Shown piece after piece: positions 34,188 through 46,876 of a stretch of DNA of 64,000 bases. The stretch covers positions 6,833,001 through 6,897,000 of the forward strand of contig CM069601.1 of NCBI GenBank assembly GCA_035771175.1, in the 5' to 3' direction. The notes under the pieces are model-generated. The model did not search any database. It saw nothing but the letters and a program-made list of their open reading frames with translations, and had not been told where the DNA came from. The position numbers and the translations under genes were made by a program. Each line of letters begins with the position of its first letter. Positions within the stretch are counted from its first letter, which is position 1. Source of the stretch: Paratinospora sagittata. Its lineage: Eukaryota > Streptophyta > Magnoliopsida > Ranunculales > Menispermaceae.

Positions 34188-36114
34188 TGTAACACCCAGT
34201 AAATTGGTCAAATGCATATGTTGACTTATACATATTGTAGACGTATTTATATGCATATACATATGTATATTGGCCTTAGAATAGGAAAATATAAGTATGG
34301 TAGAGTCATTGATACACTAGGATGTTAGTTGTGTAATAAAATGTCCCATACTTTGAAAAATTTCAAAAGTGGACTTTAAAGAACGCGCTCCTTGAGGAGG
34401 AACACACTCCTGCGGTGAATTCCAGATAGCATGATTTTTAAGATTTACGCAAGGAACGAGTTCCTGATGGAAGAAGCGCACTCAACGGGGAAAAACAAAG
34501 AAAAAAATATTTATGGGCAGAGCAGGCCTAGGAAGGAGGAACGCGTTCCTCGAAGCCTGACTGTGTTTTTTTAAATGGATGGTGAGACGGTTTCTTTATT
34601 TTAAAATGAAATTTTTAGTCGTTTCGAGCTGAGAAAAGAGAAAAACGAAGGGAAAGAGGAAACGAGAGCTAGGGATTGCGATTCCAAGATAAGATTTGCT
34701 CTGTTTTCAATAAAAATTGTGTAGATTTGTTCATTGCGAAAAGTTGTGTAACATACATCATTTTTATAAATTTTCAATGGTTATTTTGGTGGAGTGGGGA
34801 AACGAAATGTAAGCTAGAAAGTGTGCATTTTGTATGAATTTGATACGTAAGTGACTTGTGATAAGTGTGCATGTTATTGCTTTTGAAATCACTAAAAAAT
34901 AATGGGTTTCCATGCACGAACGCCCCACCACTACTGTTGTATCAGTTGAGGGTTTGGAAGCAACTGTAATGGTGTTTTTGTTTGTGTTTGATGCTGAAAT
35001 TTGTTGGAAATAGATTGGTCATCAATTGTATGCAATTTACATCGAGAATCATCGGTTGATTTGGTGAATTGGGCAAGTTGTGAGTAAGCAGCTAGTCTAT
35101 TGAACAATAGGCTGTGCGTTGTCTGCGAGTATTTCTGTACTTTGGTTTTCTATATATAACATTGTATGATAGAAATTGTGTTATGAATCATGAGCGTGTA
35201 TATGTATATGCATTGCTTTGAATTCATGACAATGTTTGACATTGAAGCGTGTTTTAAACTTGTTAGAGCAATTTGAAACATGCGATCATTTTCAAGAAAT
35301 AGTCCTGCATGAGTAAAGAGAAAACTAATGGCTTGAGTGATGTTTCTAGATGAAAGTGGAATGAAATTCTAATTTGAAATGATCAATGTGAAAAAAATAG
35401 GGTAATAAGAAGTTCGAGTGTAGACTTCTTATAAATGCATAATAAGGGGTGAGTACCCGCTCTATTATTCGCAAGAGGAAATGGATATGATTTCGTTGAA
35501 AATGTGCATGTTTTAGAAAAAACTATTGCATTTGAATTATGTCATGAACATATATATATTCTGAAATGTTTCATATGTGTTTTGAATGAGATTTTAATAT
35601 GTATGAATCACATGTTTCTTTAAATGCATATATGATGCCACAGTTAGAAATATTCACTGAGCTGTGGTTGCTCACTTTATTCTCAAACATTTCAAGTTTA
35701 GACTCCATGGGCAAGGGGAAGGCATGAGAATGATAAAAGCTCCTTCTGTTTTGAAATGTATGTAAATGTTTGAGAATGTTTAATTACTTATTTTGAGTTG
35801 TAATTAAGTATATAACACTATCTATAGTATATGTATCACATAGTTGGGAATGAATGGCATAGATAGTTATGCATGGGAATATATATGAATTTTGAGGTTT
35901 ATGTGTGTGAATGGAAATGGGATGAATATTTGTTTGCGAAAAAAAAAATCAGGTTGTGATATCGTGAATAAACAAAGGAGATTATGTCAAAATTTTGAAA
36001 AAAAAATTGTATGTGATTATGAGGGAAGCTAACAGGATATTGTGTACGTCGCTATATGGCATATATGATATTTTGTGCCGGTCGTGACATCACTCTACGG
36101 AACGGGTCACGACA
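34188..36114. mobile_element. Solo LTR S2 (1.9 kb) with 5-bp target duplication CAAAT
   Basis: The element starts TGTAACACCCAG and ends GGGTCACGACA. It is flanked by CAAAT on both sides (34183-34187 and 36115-36119). No internal retrotransposon genes are present, so it is a solo LTR, Ty3-type by the TGTAACACC start. It contains near-palindromic GGAACGCGTTCC-like motifs (34380-34550). Confidence 0.85.
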
Positions 36115-36119
36115 CAAAT

Positions 36120-36820
36120 GATGTTGACATTTTCTTTCCTTCTCCACCTAAGTCTCCTTAATACATAGCTCTTCAAAACTTCCCATTCCGCATTCTATAT
36201 TATTAATTTGACTCCAAATGAGGTTATATGTTTGGTAAACATAATGAGAAATGCTGACCCCATGTGAACACGTTCTCTACACACTCCTCCCCATCAAACC
36301 TCATTATCATCAGGTGAATAAACGATAATCCAATGGCTATAATTCTTTTTGATGATATTGTTGCGTGGCACCAATGAGGCACTGAAACATTGAACAATTT
36401 TTGACTAATCTTTGACTTGATTGGTCGCTCGTGATGACCATTCATATGATACAACATCAGGAGGGCCCACTGCATGTTACGAGTGCGGAAATTAATAATA
36501 TCATGTTTCAGGTAGTAGACACCTAAATCAAAACGTTTCGCCACGCAATGCCATGTGTGTGTGAGAGAGAGTTTCAGACCACCATGTGCAAGTTGACTGA
36601 TACCACACTCACTTCCACTTGTTTGTGTGCTTATCTTTTGCATGTGCGCCACGTGTCAAACACTGCATCAATCTCCCTTTCTGATGCTTATCCACCACCG
36701 TACCTTAATGCATCACGTGTGACTCTTACAGAGAAGTTTCGATGAAATTGCTAATCAATCCAACAGTAACAACATATATTAAGAATACATAAAATTTTGT
36801 ATTAGCTGAAAATAATATAG
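36120..36820. other. Unassigned sequence between solo LTR S2 and Copia fragment
   Basis: The minus-strand frame 36652-36224 is open but has no recognisable domain. I cannot tell whether it is host DNA or another element. Confidence 0.35.
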
Positions 36821-38302
36821 GGGAATGGTACATTGTCTGATGGTCTTTTCTCTATTAATTTGCAAAATGATACTACTTATGAAAGTATGCATGTTCATAC
36901 TGGTGTTAAATGATGTGCTATGAATGAAAATTCCTCTATGTTGTGGCCCCGGAGATTGGGACATATATCCATAGACAGAATTAAAAGATTAGTGAATGAT
37001 GAAGAACTTAGTAATTTAGAGTTCATTGATTTTCAAACTTGTGTGGATTGTATTAAGGGAAAGCAAACCAGCAAGTCAAAGAAAGGTGCTAAGAGGAGCA
37101 CAAACATATTAAAAATCGTACATTTAGATATTTGTAGTCCAGGCATGGACTCTATGGTCCGAAATATTTCATCTCTTTCATAGATGCTTACTCATGATAC
37201 ATGTATCTCTACTTGCTTCACAACAAGAACAAAACATTAGATGCCTTTAAGATTTTTAAGGCCGAAGTAGAAAAACAATGTGGTAAACAAATCAAGATTT
37301 TGAGAATAGATAGAGATGGAGAATATTATGGTAGATACATCGAGGATGGACAAGCATCTGATCCATTTGTGAAGTTTTTTCAAGAAGAAAGGATAGTAGC
37401 CCAATACGCCTTGCTTGGTTCACAAGACCAGAATGGTGTAGTAGAAAGAAGAAATCGAATGTTAATGGACATGGTAAGGAGTATGCTTAGTAGCTCCAAG
37501 CTTCCTAGATCCTTGTGGACTGAAGCTCTTAAAACAACAATGTATATATTGAACCAAATTTTAACCAAGGTTGTTCTAAAAAAGCCGTTTGAATTATTGA
37601 AAGGTTGAAAATCGAGTTTGCAAAATACTTATTTAGGGATGCCCGTTTGAAGTAAGAGTTTACAATCTTAAAAGAGAAAAAACTAGATCCAAGGACCATA
37701 AGTGGGTATTTTGTGGGATATGTTGAAAGGTCTAAAGGTTACAGATTCTATTGTCTATCTAGCAACATTAGGATTGTGGAATCAAAGAATGCAAAATTTC
37801 TTGAAAATGACTTGATTAGTGAGAGCGGTCAATCACAAGACATTGTTTATGAGAGAGACCATATTAATGCTCAACCTTCCACCTCAAGTGATAGATTGAT
37901 TGTCGTTCACACCATTCCTCAAGTTCAAATTGGTGTTGGACAACCAATCGTTGAAGTTCCACAAGCTGCTCAAAACAATCTAGTTGATCAAGTTGTTTAG
38001 GAATTGTCAAAAATAGTTGAACAACCAATTGAACAACATGTTCCTCAAGAATATGTTGATACAATATTGAAAAGATCTACTAGAGAAAGGAGATAAACAA
38101 TTCCTAGTGATTACATTGTGTATATGCAAGAATCGAACTATAACATTGGAGCAGAAAATGACCTTGAAACGTTTTCCCATGCCATGAGGTAAAGAATCCA
38201 ATTTATTGTACTATGTCATGAAAGATGAGATGAATTCTATGGCATCTAACGGAGTCTGGGATCTTGTTGAGTTGCCCAATGGTGCAAAAGCCATAGGATG
38301 TA
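36821..38302 (+). pseudogene. Copia T1b fragment: GAG-pre-integrase, integrase, start of reverse transcriptase
   Basis: The GAG-pre-integrase motif (RLGHISIDRIKRL and CVDCIKGKQ) is at 36920-37075. The integrase core follows at 37200-37608, with the aspartate in [10 protein letters not shown] and the glutamate in [10 protein letters not shown]. Then comes the integrase C-terminal part (SKGYRFYCLSSNIRIVESKNAKF near 37735). The RT N-terminal start (MKDEMNSMASNGVWDLVELPNGAKAIGC) lies near 38220-38300. Stops at 37184, 37606, 38000 and 38094 and frame changes break it. At 38302 it is cut by solo LTR S1. RT continues at 55239. Confidence 0.8.
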
Positions 38303-38610
38303 TGTAACACCGTGCTTTTATTCAATATATTTGGTTGACTTATACGTACATTGAAGAGTATAATACACATGTAAGTACCTTTAAAGTCATGTATACATGT
38401 GACAAATGAACTTGAAAATGTCAAAAGTGAGTTCGGAATGTGATTTTAAATAGAAATCGATTTATAATACGTGTATTCCTCAGGTGAATTGAGTGCATAG
38501 AAGAAGAAAAAAAAATAAATAAATAAATTACTGTTCATTTGTGGGTACTATTCATGGAACAGTACTCGTATGAAAAAAAAAATTTAAAAGAAGTTGCAGA
38601 GGACGAAAGA

Positions 38611-38649
38611 AGAGAAAGAGAAAGAGAAAGAGAAAGAGAAAGAGAAAGA
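38611..38649. repeat. (GAGAAA)n microsatellite
   Basis: About six and a half GAGAAA units lie inside solo LTR S1. Confidence 0.9.
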
Positions 38650-39411
38650 ACGAAGGGGAACAAAGGACTCGCGGCCAAATTTGATGTGCTGATAAGCTAT
38701 TTTTGCTATTTTTCGTCTGGAAATTGATCTTTAACTAGTGTATGACGATTCTAGCAGAGTAATTTTAGCTATGGGAGCTGTTTTACGGTATTTTCAAAAT
38801 CAAAATTTTTATCCAACTTGAATGAAAATTTGTTCGAAAGGTGAAAAAATACTCCCTAGACTGTAGGATCCCCGGATATATGGTTAGATTTCATTTATTT
38901 GTTCATTTGGAATTTTTATGGCTGTTGGAAGTTAGAGTTTATATTAGAAAGCTTTTGAATCATATCAAAACCAGATGAAACTCCAGTTTAAGGCTATAGA
39001 ATGGAAGAATGAACTGTTATGAGTCCATCGATGCTCATTTCATGAATTTTGGAAACCGTTTGACAATTTTAGTTAAAATTTATATGTGTCCAATGAATAG
39101 TGATGTGAACTGTACTGTGATTATATCCAGTGAATAAAATAGAATTGGAATCCAATGAAACTTCGGTTTGAGATCATAGAATCGTAGATAACTGAATTTT
39201 GGACTTTTCGATACTAAGATTGTGATTTTTGGATATAATTTGATATTTTTAGTAACGAAATATATGGTTTTGGTGAGTAAAATTTACTTTCGCGACCTCC
39301 GCGAATGTGTAAAACTTTAGTAAAATACCTGTCAAAGGTAGTAGAATGGTAGTATGACTGATTTTACACGTGTCGATGTGGACAAAATAATTTTAAGAAT
39401 GTATTAAGGAG

Positions 39412-39423
39412 TGGTATCAGAGA
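39412..39423 (+). other. Primer-binding site, pararetrovirus A plus copy
   Basis: TGGTATCAGAGA differs by its last base from the canonical TGGTATCAGAGC, which is present in the minus copy. Confidence 0.8.
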
Positions 39424-39858
39424 CATCTTTTGTGTCCCGGGGTAATATTATGTTAAGTTTGTTCTGGTTGTTTATTCCAATCAATCCTTTTGGTTTTATT
39501 GTTATAATCCTCTTAGGTATCTTGACGTGTGTTTGTTTACATACTGTTATTATCATCCTCGAACATCTTCTTCGTATTTAAAGTATGTCTTTATTAAGTC
39601 ATCTTCCTTTGTGGTTAATAATTGTTCTAATTATTCTTGCTATCTTATTTTGTGGTTTACTTCGTCTATGCTTTGCCTGTTACATATGTGATGCAGTCGA
39701 AGTTGATGATTAACTGAGTACTAGATTTTTCTAATTGGTTTTGGTCCTTAATAGAAGCAGAGGAATCTATTTTTCACCAGTTTTCTCCTTTGGATATCAA
39801 AGACGAGGTCTTGACGGGCCAGGAGAGCCGACGTAAGACAAAAGGTCTGTAAGTATCC
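39424..39858 (+). promoter_or_regulatory. Pararetrovirus A 5' leader with conserved hairpin
   Basis: The leader carries a CTTTG-GATAT-CAAAG stem-loop at 39788-39802 and a GCCAGGAGAGCCG block near 39819. Both are also found, with changes, in lineage B. The minus copy has the same leader at 53899-54333. Confidence 0.55.
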
Positions 39859-42800
39859 ATGGAACCTTTTTGTGATAGTCCCCCTTCATCTTCTACGTCC
39901 GACCCTAGTCCGATTTTAAAATCTTCCTCTTTTAATTTTTCAAGTCTTCCTGAGTCATGTATTAAACAAGCGTCTAAAATTGATGATTTAGTCGAAGTAA
40001 CTCATATCCCAGCAGATAGTAAAGTTTCTGAAACAATTCCTCCTTTGTTAAACCCCTACTGGTTATTTACAAAAAAGTCTCAGTCTTTTAGTACTTCTGT
40101 TAAAAAACTTATTAGTCGTAAGAGTCCTCCTATTAAGGAATACATACAAAGTACTGCTCTTACCCACTGTACTCTTGAGTCTACTATGCAAGAACAATAT
40201 GTAACTCTTGAGTTTGAACCATCGTTCATCCGTCACTGGTTGGCTAATGGTTATACCCATCTCCATATGGGTGCTATCCGTTTAGTTCTATCATATCATG
40301 GTCGAGGTGACCTACCCATGTATGCACGTATTGCTCTGCTTGATACGAATCTTCTTTCATATGAACATGCTTGTATTGGAACAGTCATCACTACACTTAG
40401 TCATGGATCTATGGTCTTTACCATCACTCCAGACTTCAACGTCTGTTTAAAGGATCCTACTTTGCCTACTCGATTTAAAGTCCAGATTCAATTTTCTGGA
40501 GTTCAACATCGGCAGGATAGTATTATGGCAACTCTCCATCATCAGATGGCATTCCGCCTTCAAGATCATGCTATCCACCTCCGAACTCAAAAACCGACAG
40601 GTACGATCATGGCCTTTGTTCATGATAATGATATTCCTACAATTGTTCAGATACCAAAGCAGATTCCCCAGCGGGAACTCCGTCACATGTTACCATTAAC
40701 ATGGTTCACCAATTATGAACGGTTTCTACAACGTTCTGAACCTGTTACTAGTGTAACTTGTCCCCTTCTAAAGAAACAAGCTGATGGTGCTGTCAAGATA
40801 TCTTTTGATTCTCTGAAGCAATCCACAGACAGTCTACCTGTTCACCATTCAATGATGGTACAACCTGTTTCTACTCATGAACCAGCTGAAGATCCTCATC
40901 TTCATTCTTTCCACTCTGATGGACATCCAGTGTATCATTCTCATATTGATGGTCATTTCATTTGGGATTGTGCCCCTGAGATGTGCAAACTTGGTTGCAC
41001 ATGTATCGATGAACTCGAATATGATGCTTGGTTAGATGATCTTGATTCTCCTTATGATGATTTCTCTCGACAACGCAAAATCAAGAAAAAGAAGAAGATT
41101 CCTGTCTTCTCTTCTTGCCGCTCATCTATTAAGCATTATAAAGAACCTCCAGCTCCACCTGCAGCTCCAATGGTTCCTCCTTGTTATCCAATTGGCTCAT
41201 ATGATCAGAATTTTCCTCCTCTTACTAGAGTGACAGATCCTACACATCAGACTACTGCTAAACCATTTGTTTCTCTCAATGAGATTCGGTCAGATGGTAC
41301 TCCAAAGCCGCTCACATCTGCTGAAGAAGTATTGAATTGGCAAACAAAAAATGCTATTGTCCAAAATAGTTATCTTCAACAGATTGATGAACATCTTAAT
41401 TCTCTCACTATAACAACGACCAGTCTTGTCCGCAATACAGATATCCAAGCTGCTATCAGTCAGAAATATTATACTGAACTTCAAACGAAGATTCAAGAAT
41501 TGGATACTCTTCTCCGGTATTATTTACAACAGAATATCACTGGTCCTAATTTTGAGGCTGCTGAGAGAGAAATCCGATATTTGAAAGAACAACTTTCTTA
41601 TGTCACTACTGATCTACATAAGCTCCAAACACCAACAGCTCCTGTGTTTCCTGAAGCTTATCCTATGTCTTTAGTCAGGTCGTCATTCCCTTCTCCGCCA
41701 ATTTTCCAGAACTTACCACCTCCTTTACCTCAAACTAATCCTCAGTCCGTTTTACTTCAGACCCTCATGTTAGCAAAAAACCTCACGAAACCTCAAATGT
41801 CTCCACAATCACCGATTACTCCTTTTTCGGTTCCACCTGTTGCTACAACTCCACCACAGCCACCAGCCAACATACATCCTCAACCTAGAGGCCCTAGACC
41901 TATTTTTGGTGATAAAGGTAAGGCACCTATGCCTTCCTCACCATTTGTGCCCCTAGTACCTGCACACTTACCTATCTCCCAACAACCAATCCTACCAGGA
42001 CCACTTGCAACTAGAGATCCACCCTCTCCACAACCACCTCCGAGTCATCCTATCATACCTTATGACGACTTCAATTATGTCACACCTATTGAAGACCTTG
42101 CTCGTTTTGAATCCCTCTCTTTGGGATCTACAGAATCAGACAATAATGCTGATGCTCTTACCAAAGACTCATCTAATTCAGCTTTATCAGACTTATCTGC
42201 TACAGATTCCTACCAGATGGATATATCTGCTCTTGCTCAGATACATATGGCTGATGACCCTTCTTCATCTCAAAACCAGCCACAACCTTTTGATGAAGAG
42301 GTCGATATGCGTGATCCAGCTAATCAATCGCCAGCACAAGACCAAGCTCCTAATCCTCAACAATTCTTTAACAGAAATAGTAATGGTCCTTGGTTTTCTC
42401 TTGAAGACATCCCTTATGAGCAATGGCGCTCAAAGATCTTAACTTGGGCTGCTTGGATGTCAAACCAAATGATGGCTGACCGAACATCTAATGCAATCAT
42501 CTCTGATTTTATATCAAGATGCACTGGATTTGTTAGAGATTGGTTTTCTTCTCTTGGTGAATATCGCATGCTTCAGCTCACTCAGCTATCTATTGTGGAT
42601 TTCTATAATGTCCTTATTCGGGAATTCGTTGGTGATAGTGGTATCCTGGAGAAAAAATACAAACAAGAATATTTCACAATGAAATGTTGTTCTCTCCGGA
42701 AAAAAGACCTCTATCGGCATTTTACTCGTATGCTCCAGCGTTATCATCTCCTTGGTGGTTATGATAAAACAGATCTGAAACATACTTTTATTGCCTCACT

Positions 42801-45800
42801 AGCACAAGAAATTCACCCCAAATTAAATCGTCTTCTCAAAGCTCTCGGTAGACCATTGGAACAATTGTCTCTTGCTGAAATCTTCCAGCAACTCCTTGAA
42901 GCCATTGAGAAAAATTGTGAATTAAGGCGCATCATTGCAGAATCTCAAACTTCATCTTTTTATAGCTCAAATATCTGTGATAAGAAGTATCTTGAAATTG
43001 GATGCAAGTCCAAATGTGCATGCCCTCCTCACAAAAAGAAAAATCCGAAATTCTGGCGTTTTCACAAGAAGAATCCTCAGAAGCCTTCAAAGTTTTCTAA
43101 GCAACAGCGTTGAAAGAAAAAACGGCGTCTTCGCTACTTCAAAAGAAGAACAACTCCTCCTAAATCTGCTCGCTGTTATATATGTAAGAAACCTGGACAT
43201 TTTGCAAAACAGTGTCCTGACAAGAAGAAAGGCCAGCATCTTATTCAACAGATTCAGCTCTCTTATTCATTACAAGATGACCAAGATATTGAATCTGTCT
43301 TTTCTGAACAAGATTCGCCTGATAACAGTACTCTCTTTGCTTACCAAGAAGCTTCTTCTGATGATGATCCTAATTCTTCTGCATCAGACAATGATGATTA
43401 TATTGGCATGATCCAACTCTACCGCCCTCCGGCCATGGCTACAACCCATGTCATGCCCTATGCCGAAATATCCATTCTCCCTACAAAATTTGATAATCCT
43501 GTCAAGGTAATTGGATATTTTGATACCGGTGTTTTTAAGAGTATGATGAATCCTCGTATCCTTCCCGATACATTTTGGAAATCTCATACTGAATCTTTCA
43601 AAGCTGCTAATAATGAGATTTTCCAGACCCATCTGATTACTGCTAGGAAGATTGGTCTGAAATTCTTCCCAAATATCATTATCTGGACACACATTCTAGG
43701 CTGTGATCTACCCGATAAGGATATTCTCTTTGGAATGGACCTCTATTCAAAATCAAAATTTAGAATTCTACCTCATGGAATCTCTTATCAGAATCAGACC
43801 CTTCCATATACAACTATTCCTAAGTTGTATACAATTCAAGACATTCCATCCTACCACGATAAACTTAAGTCTTGTTTCAGTGAATCACACAAGACTTTTA
43901 CGAACCCTCATCCCTTATGGAAGAATTCTCAGTTTTATGTCCATCTCCCATTTAAGCTGAATGAAGATATCAATCCGACCAAGGCCATTCACCCTGGAAT
44001 GCCTCCTGAAGAACTTGCCCTAGCAAGGCAAGAATGTGAAGAATTACTATCACAAGGCTTAATCGAGCCTACTACTTCTGATTGGGCTTGCCAAGCCTTT
44101 TACGTCAACAAAAGAGCTGAACTCAAACGTGGCAAGAAACGTCTTGTTATCAATTACAAGCCGTTAAATATCTTTCTCAAGGATGATAAGTTTCCTTTAC
44201 CGAAGATCTCTTCCCAGCTTACCTTACTTTCAGGATCCACTATCTATAGTAAATTTGATCTGAAAGCAGGATTTTGGCAACTGGGCATCCATCCTGATGA
44301 TTGATCGAAGACAGCTTTCTGCATACCCAATGCTCATTATCAATGGACTGTCATGCCTTTCGGCTTGAAAGTCGCGCCGTCCTTATTTTAGAAAGCTATG
44401 ACACGTATATATGCCTCCATCTTATCAACAACTCTTATTTATATTGATGATATCTTGCTCTTTTCTAAGACTGAAGATGACCATCACCGACTTATTTCTC
44501 AGTTCTTAGACATAACTCAACAACATGGTATTATGCTTTCCGAGAAGAAGAGTATTCTATGCACATCCGAAATTGATTTTCTTGGTATGAAATTTTTTAA
44601 TGGTGTCTATCAGCCTGGTTCTCATATTGCTGTGGAACTACTGCAATTCCCCGACTCTCACTTATCTGTTAAACAACTTCAGCAATTTCTTGGTATTATC
44701 AATTATCTACGGATGTTTATTCCTCATATCTCTCGGCATACATCAGTTTTATCTTCTTTATTAAAGAAAGATCCACCACCATGGCAATCTATACATACTG
44801 ATGTTGTTCAAGTTCTTAAGCAGATCTGTCAGAACCCTCCTCCTTTAGTGATTCCTAGCACTGGTTCACTAATATTACAGACGGATGCTTCTGATCTTTA
44901 CTGGGGTGTTGTTCTCCTTGAACATAAAGATTCCACTGATTCTATTTGTGGATATCACAGTGGACAATTTTCAGCATCTGAACTCCATTACCATATTACA
45001 ATTAAAGAAGTCCTTGCAGTTAAATATGGTATTATGAAGTTCGCATTTTTCTTAAGGCCTGCTCACTTTAACATCCAAATGGATAATTCCTCATTTCCCA
45101 AAATGTTGGAATTCCGGAACAAGATGGTTCCCTCTGCTCAACTTCTTCGTCTCCAGGAATGGTTTACTTAATTCCAGTTTACAGTTAAACGTATTCCCGA
45201 AACTAAGAACGTTTTGGCTGATTTTCTATCCAGACCTATCCAAAAACCCAAATCTCCCCAGATTTCACTATTCCATAATGGTCTTAGTCTACCACTATTA
45301 ATCCAGCCCAATACTATTCCTAAAACTCAGCCTATCCAAGTTATTCACGCCCATGGTATTTTCCCTCTCATCGGTGCCATTTTTCCTCCTAATTTACCTA
45401 AGCCCACAACTGCTTATGAAGTCCAAACTTATGCTCAACAACACCTTTTTGAGTTCGCCCATAACTATTTCATGGACTTTCCAGCCCATCTTCATCCTAA
45501 TTCGTTTCATCAAACCAAACCCTACTTATTCCTATTTCACCTTCGTCCCGACATATCTGAAAAGTTCTTCTGGTATTTATGGTGTATTTCTTGCTTATAC
45601 AAAATAGCTTTAACATTTATACCCTCTGAAATACAGCATTACTTTCAGTCACATGATACATCTCTTCTAGATCGTTGCATGGATCTTTTTGCTCCACGAC
45701 AAACCTGGTTACGTCATGTTTCTGATATCTGCCAGCAACGACCACACCGTCTTCATGCTATATATATTGGTTACCAACCATTCTCCGATTCATCTCAAGG

Positions 45801-46395
45801 GCTTGTTGCAGAACATTACCTCCAAGAGTTTCAGACTTACTCTTGCCATCTTACAGAAGCAGTCCTCTCAGGAGTCCGATGATTTTTAGAAGAAATTAAT
45901 GGTCCTTCACCACCAAGGTCTCAAACCATTATTGGACCACATGAATTCATTCCTCCCACTCAACTGGATGAATTAATTTCCAATCTAGTCGCTCCTGATG
46001 TTCCTTCTCTGCAATTCAGAGATCCTCCAGAACGATCTCCCAGTCCTTCACCACTCAGACAACGCCTCAGTGATTCTCCACTGAATTATGAAGATCTCTA
46101 TGACTGTCAACAACAACAGGACATAGAATATCACAATCAAGTTCTTCAAGGTTTTCTTCCATCACCAAACTTTCGAGATCCTCCAAGAAGAACTCAACGA
46201 CGTATAAACGATCCACCTCTTTCTGACACTGAGATTCTTGAATGTCAGCAAGCTCAAGACTTTGAAGACAATGCTCTTATTGCCTTGGGTGTTCGATCCC
46301 CTCCAACTACTGATCATCAAGACGACTGGCTCGACAATTTTGATACAGGTGACCCAGATGTAGATATGGAAACCCAGTGTGATACTTCTCCATAA
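39859..46395 (+). pseudogene. Pararetrovirus A polyprotein, plus copy, five in-frame stops
   Basis: A single frame of 2178 codons runs from ATG 39859 to TAA 46393-46395 with no frameshift. In order it holds: a 30K-type movement domain (about residues 95-290); a coiled-coil-like region (about 492-600); a proline-rich linker (about 640-760); a capsid region (about 830-1085); a CCHC zinc knuckle (1106-1119); an aspartic protease with DTG at 1222; RT with YIDD at 1528-1531; RNase H with an aspartate at 1676; and a C-terminal extension of about 380 residues. Stops occur at codons 1085 (TGA), 1482 (TGA), 1511 (TAG), 1771 (TAA) and 2008 (TGA). It is therefore inactive. The layout matches petuviruses and florendoviruses. 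Confidence 0.85.
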
Positions 46396-46430
46396 TCTCC
46401 CCTCTCGTGTTTGTGCAAGCACTTTGTATC

Positions 46431-46535
46431 ATGCGGCCTCCTCTTTCTCATCTTTCTCAAGCTCTTCGTAATTTCCTACACATGGATGATGATGAGCACC
46501 AACCACATCAGTTTAATCAGTATCCAGTCATACAA
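46431..46535 (+). pseudogene. Pararetrovirus A ORF2, plus copy, truncated
   Basis: ATG 46431 starts the same small protein as in the minus copy (MRPPLSHLSQALRNFLHMD). After about 34 codons, at 46533-46535, the sequence switches to the inverted intergenic end of the minus copy. The two copies are fused here tail to tail. Confidence 0.75.
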
Positions 46536-46683
46536 TACAAGATTATCTTACAATACAGAGTATAAACAAGATGACTCTTACGATGATTCTGGAAACAAAA
46601 ACTTGGAAGATCAACTTCAAACACTTACTTACAAAATTAGATACTAAACATATTTCTACCTTGAGTTCTAACAAATGAACTCT

Positions 46684-46741
46684 CTTATTTATAAGCATAC
46701 AGACACGGACTTAAGACATTTTCAATTCCGCGGACTTCAAA
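46684..46741 (-). promoter_or_regulatory. Pararetrovirus A promoter (TTTGAAGTCCGC box and TATAAATAAG)
   Basis: On the minus strand TATAAATAAG (46693-46684) follows TTTGAAGTCCGC (46741-46730). The same 12-base box lies upstream of the lineage B TATA box. The position, after ORF2 and before the primer site of the circular genome, fits the single pregenomic promoter. Confidence 0.6.
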
Positions 46742-46876
46742 TGGGTTGGAATCCGTAGACAGCTAGAAGTCATTGAGCTGGCTTGAAGATAAGGTCGACT
46801 TGATGGAAAGACATGCACTCACAAAGTGAAGAGACATAAAAGCAAAGATGTTTTATCTGTACATAAAGTGGACGCG

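Larger units (their letters stand above)
39405..46535 (+). mobile_element. Endogenous pararetrovirus A, plus-strand copy (Caulimoviridae, florendovirus/petuvirus-like)
   Basis: The copy begins at, or a few bases before, the tRNA-Met primer-binding site (39412). It runs through the leader and the 2178-codon polyprotein into ORF2, where it stops abruptly at about 46533. Promoter and upstream leader are missing. Starting at the primer site fits integration from the gapped or minus-strand end of the viral DNA. It is nearly identical to the minus-strand copy but has five in-frame stops. Confidence 0.85.

Noticed and set aside
42005..42442. Long alternative-frame ORFs inside the viral polyprotein (also 51315-51752 and 50346-50822)
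   Set aside because: They occur in both copies only because the copies are identical. They have no start context or known domain and are leucine/serine-rich shadows.
46411..46647. Plus-strand open frame overlapping ORF2 and the intergenic region
   Set aside because: It is a shadow frame running through the fusion of two viral copies. The supported frame is ORF2 from 46431.
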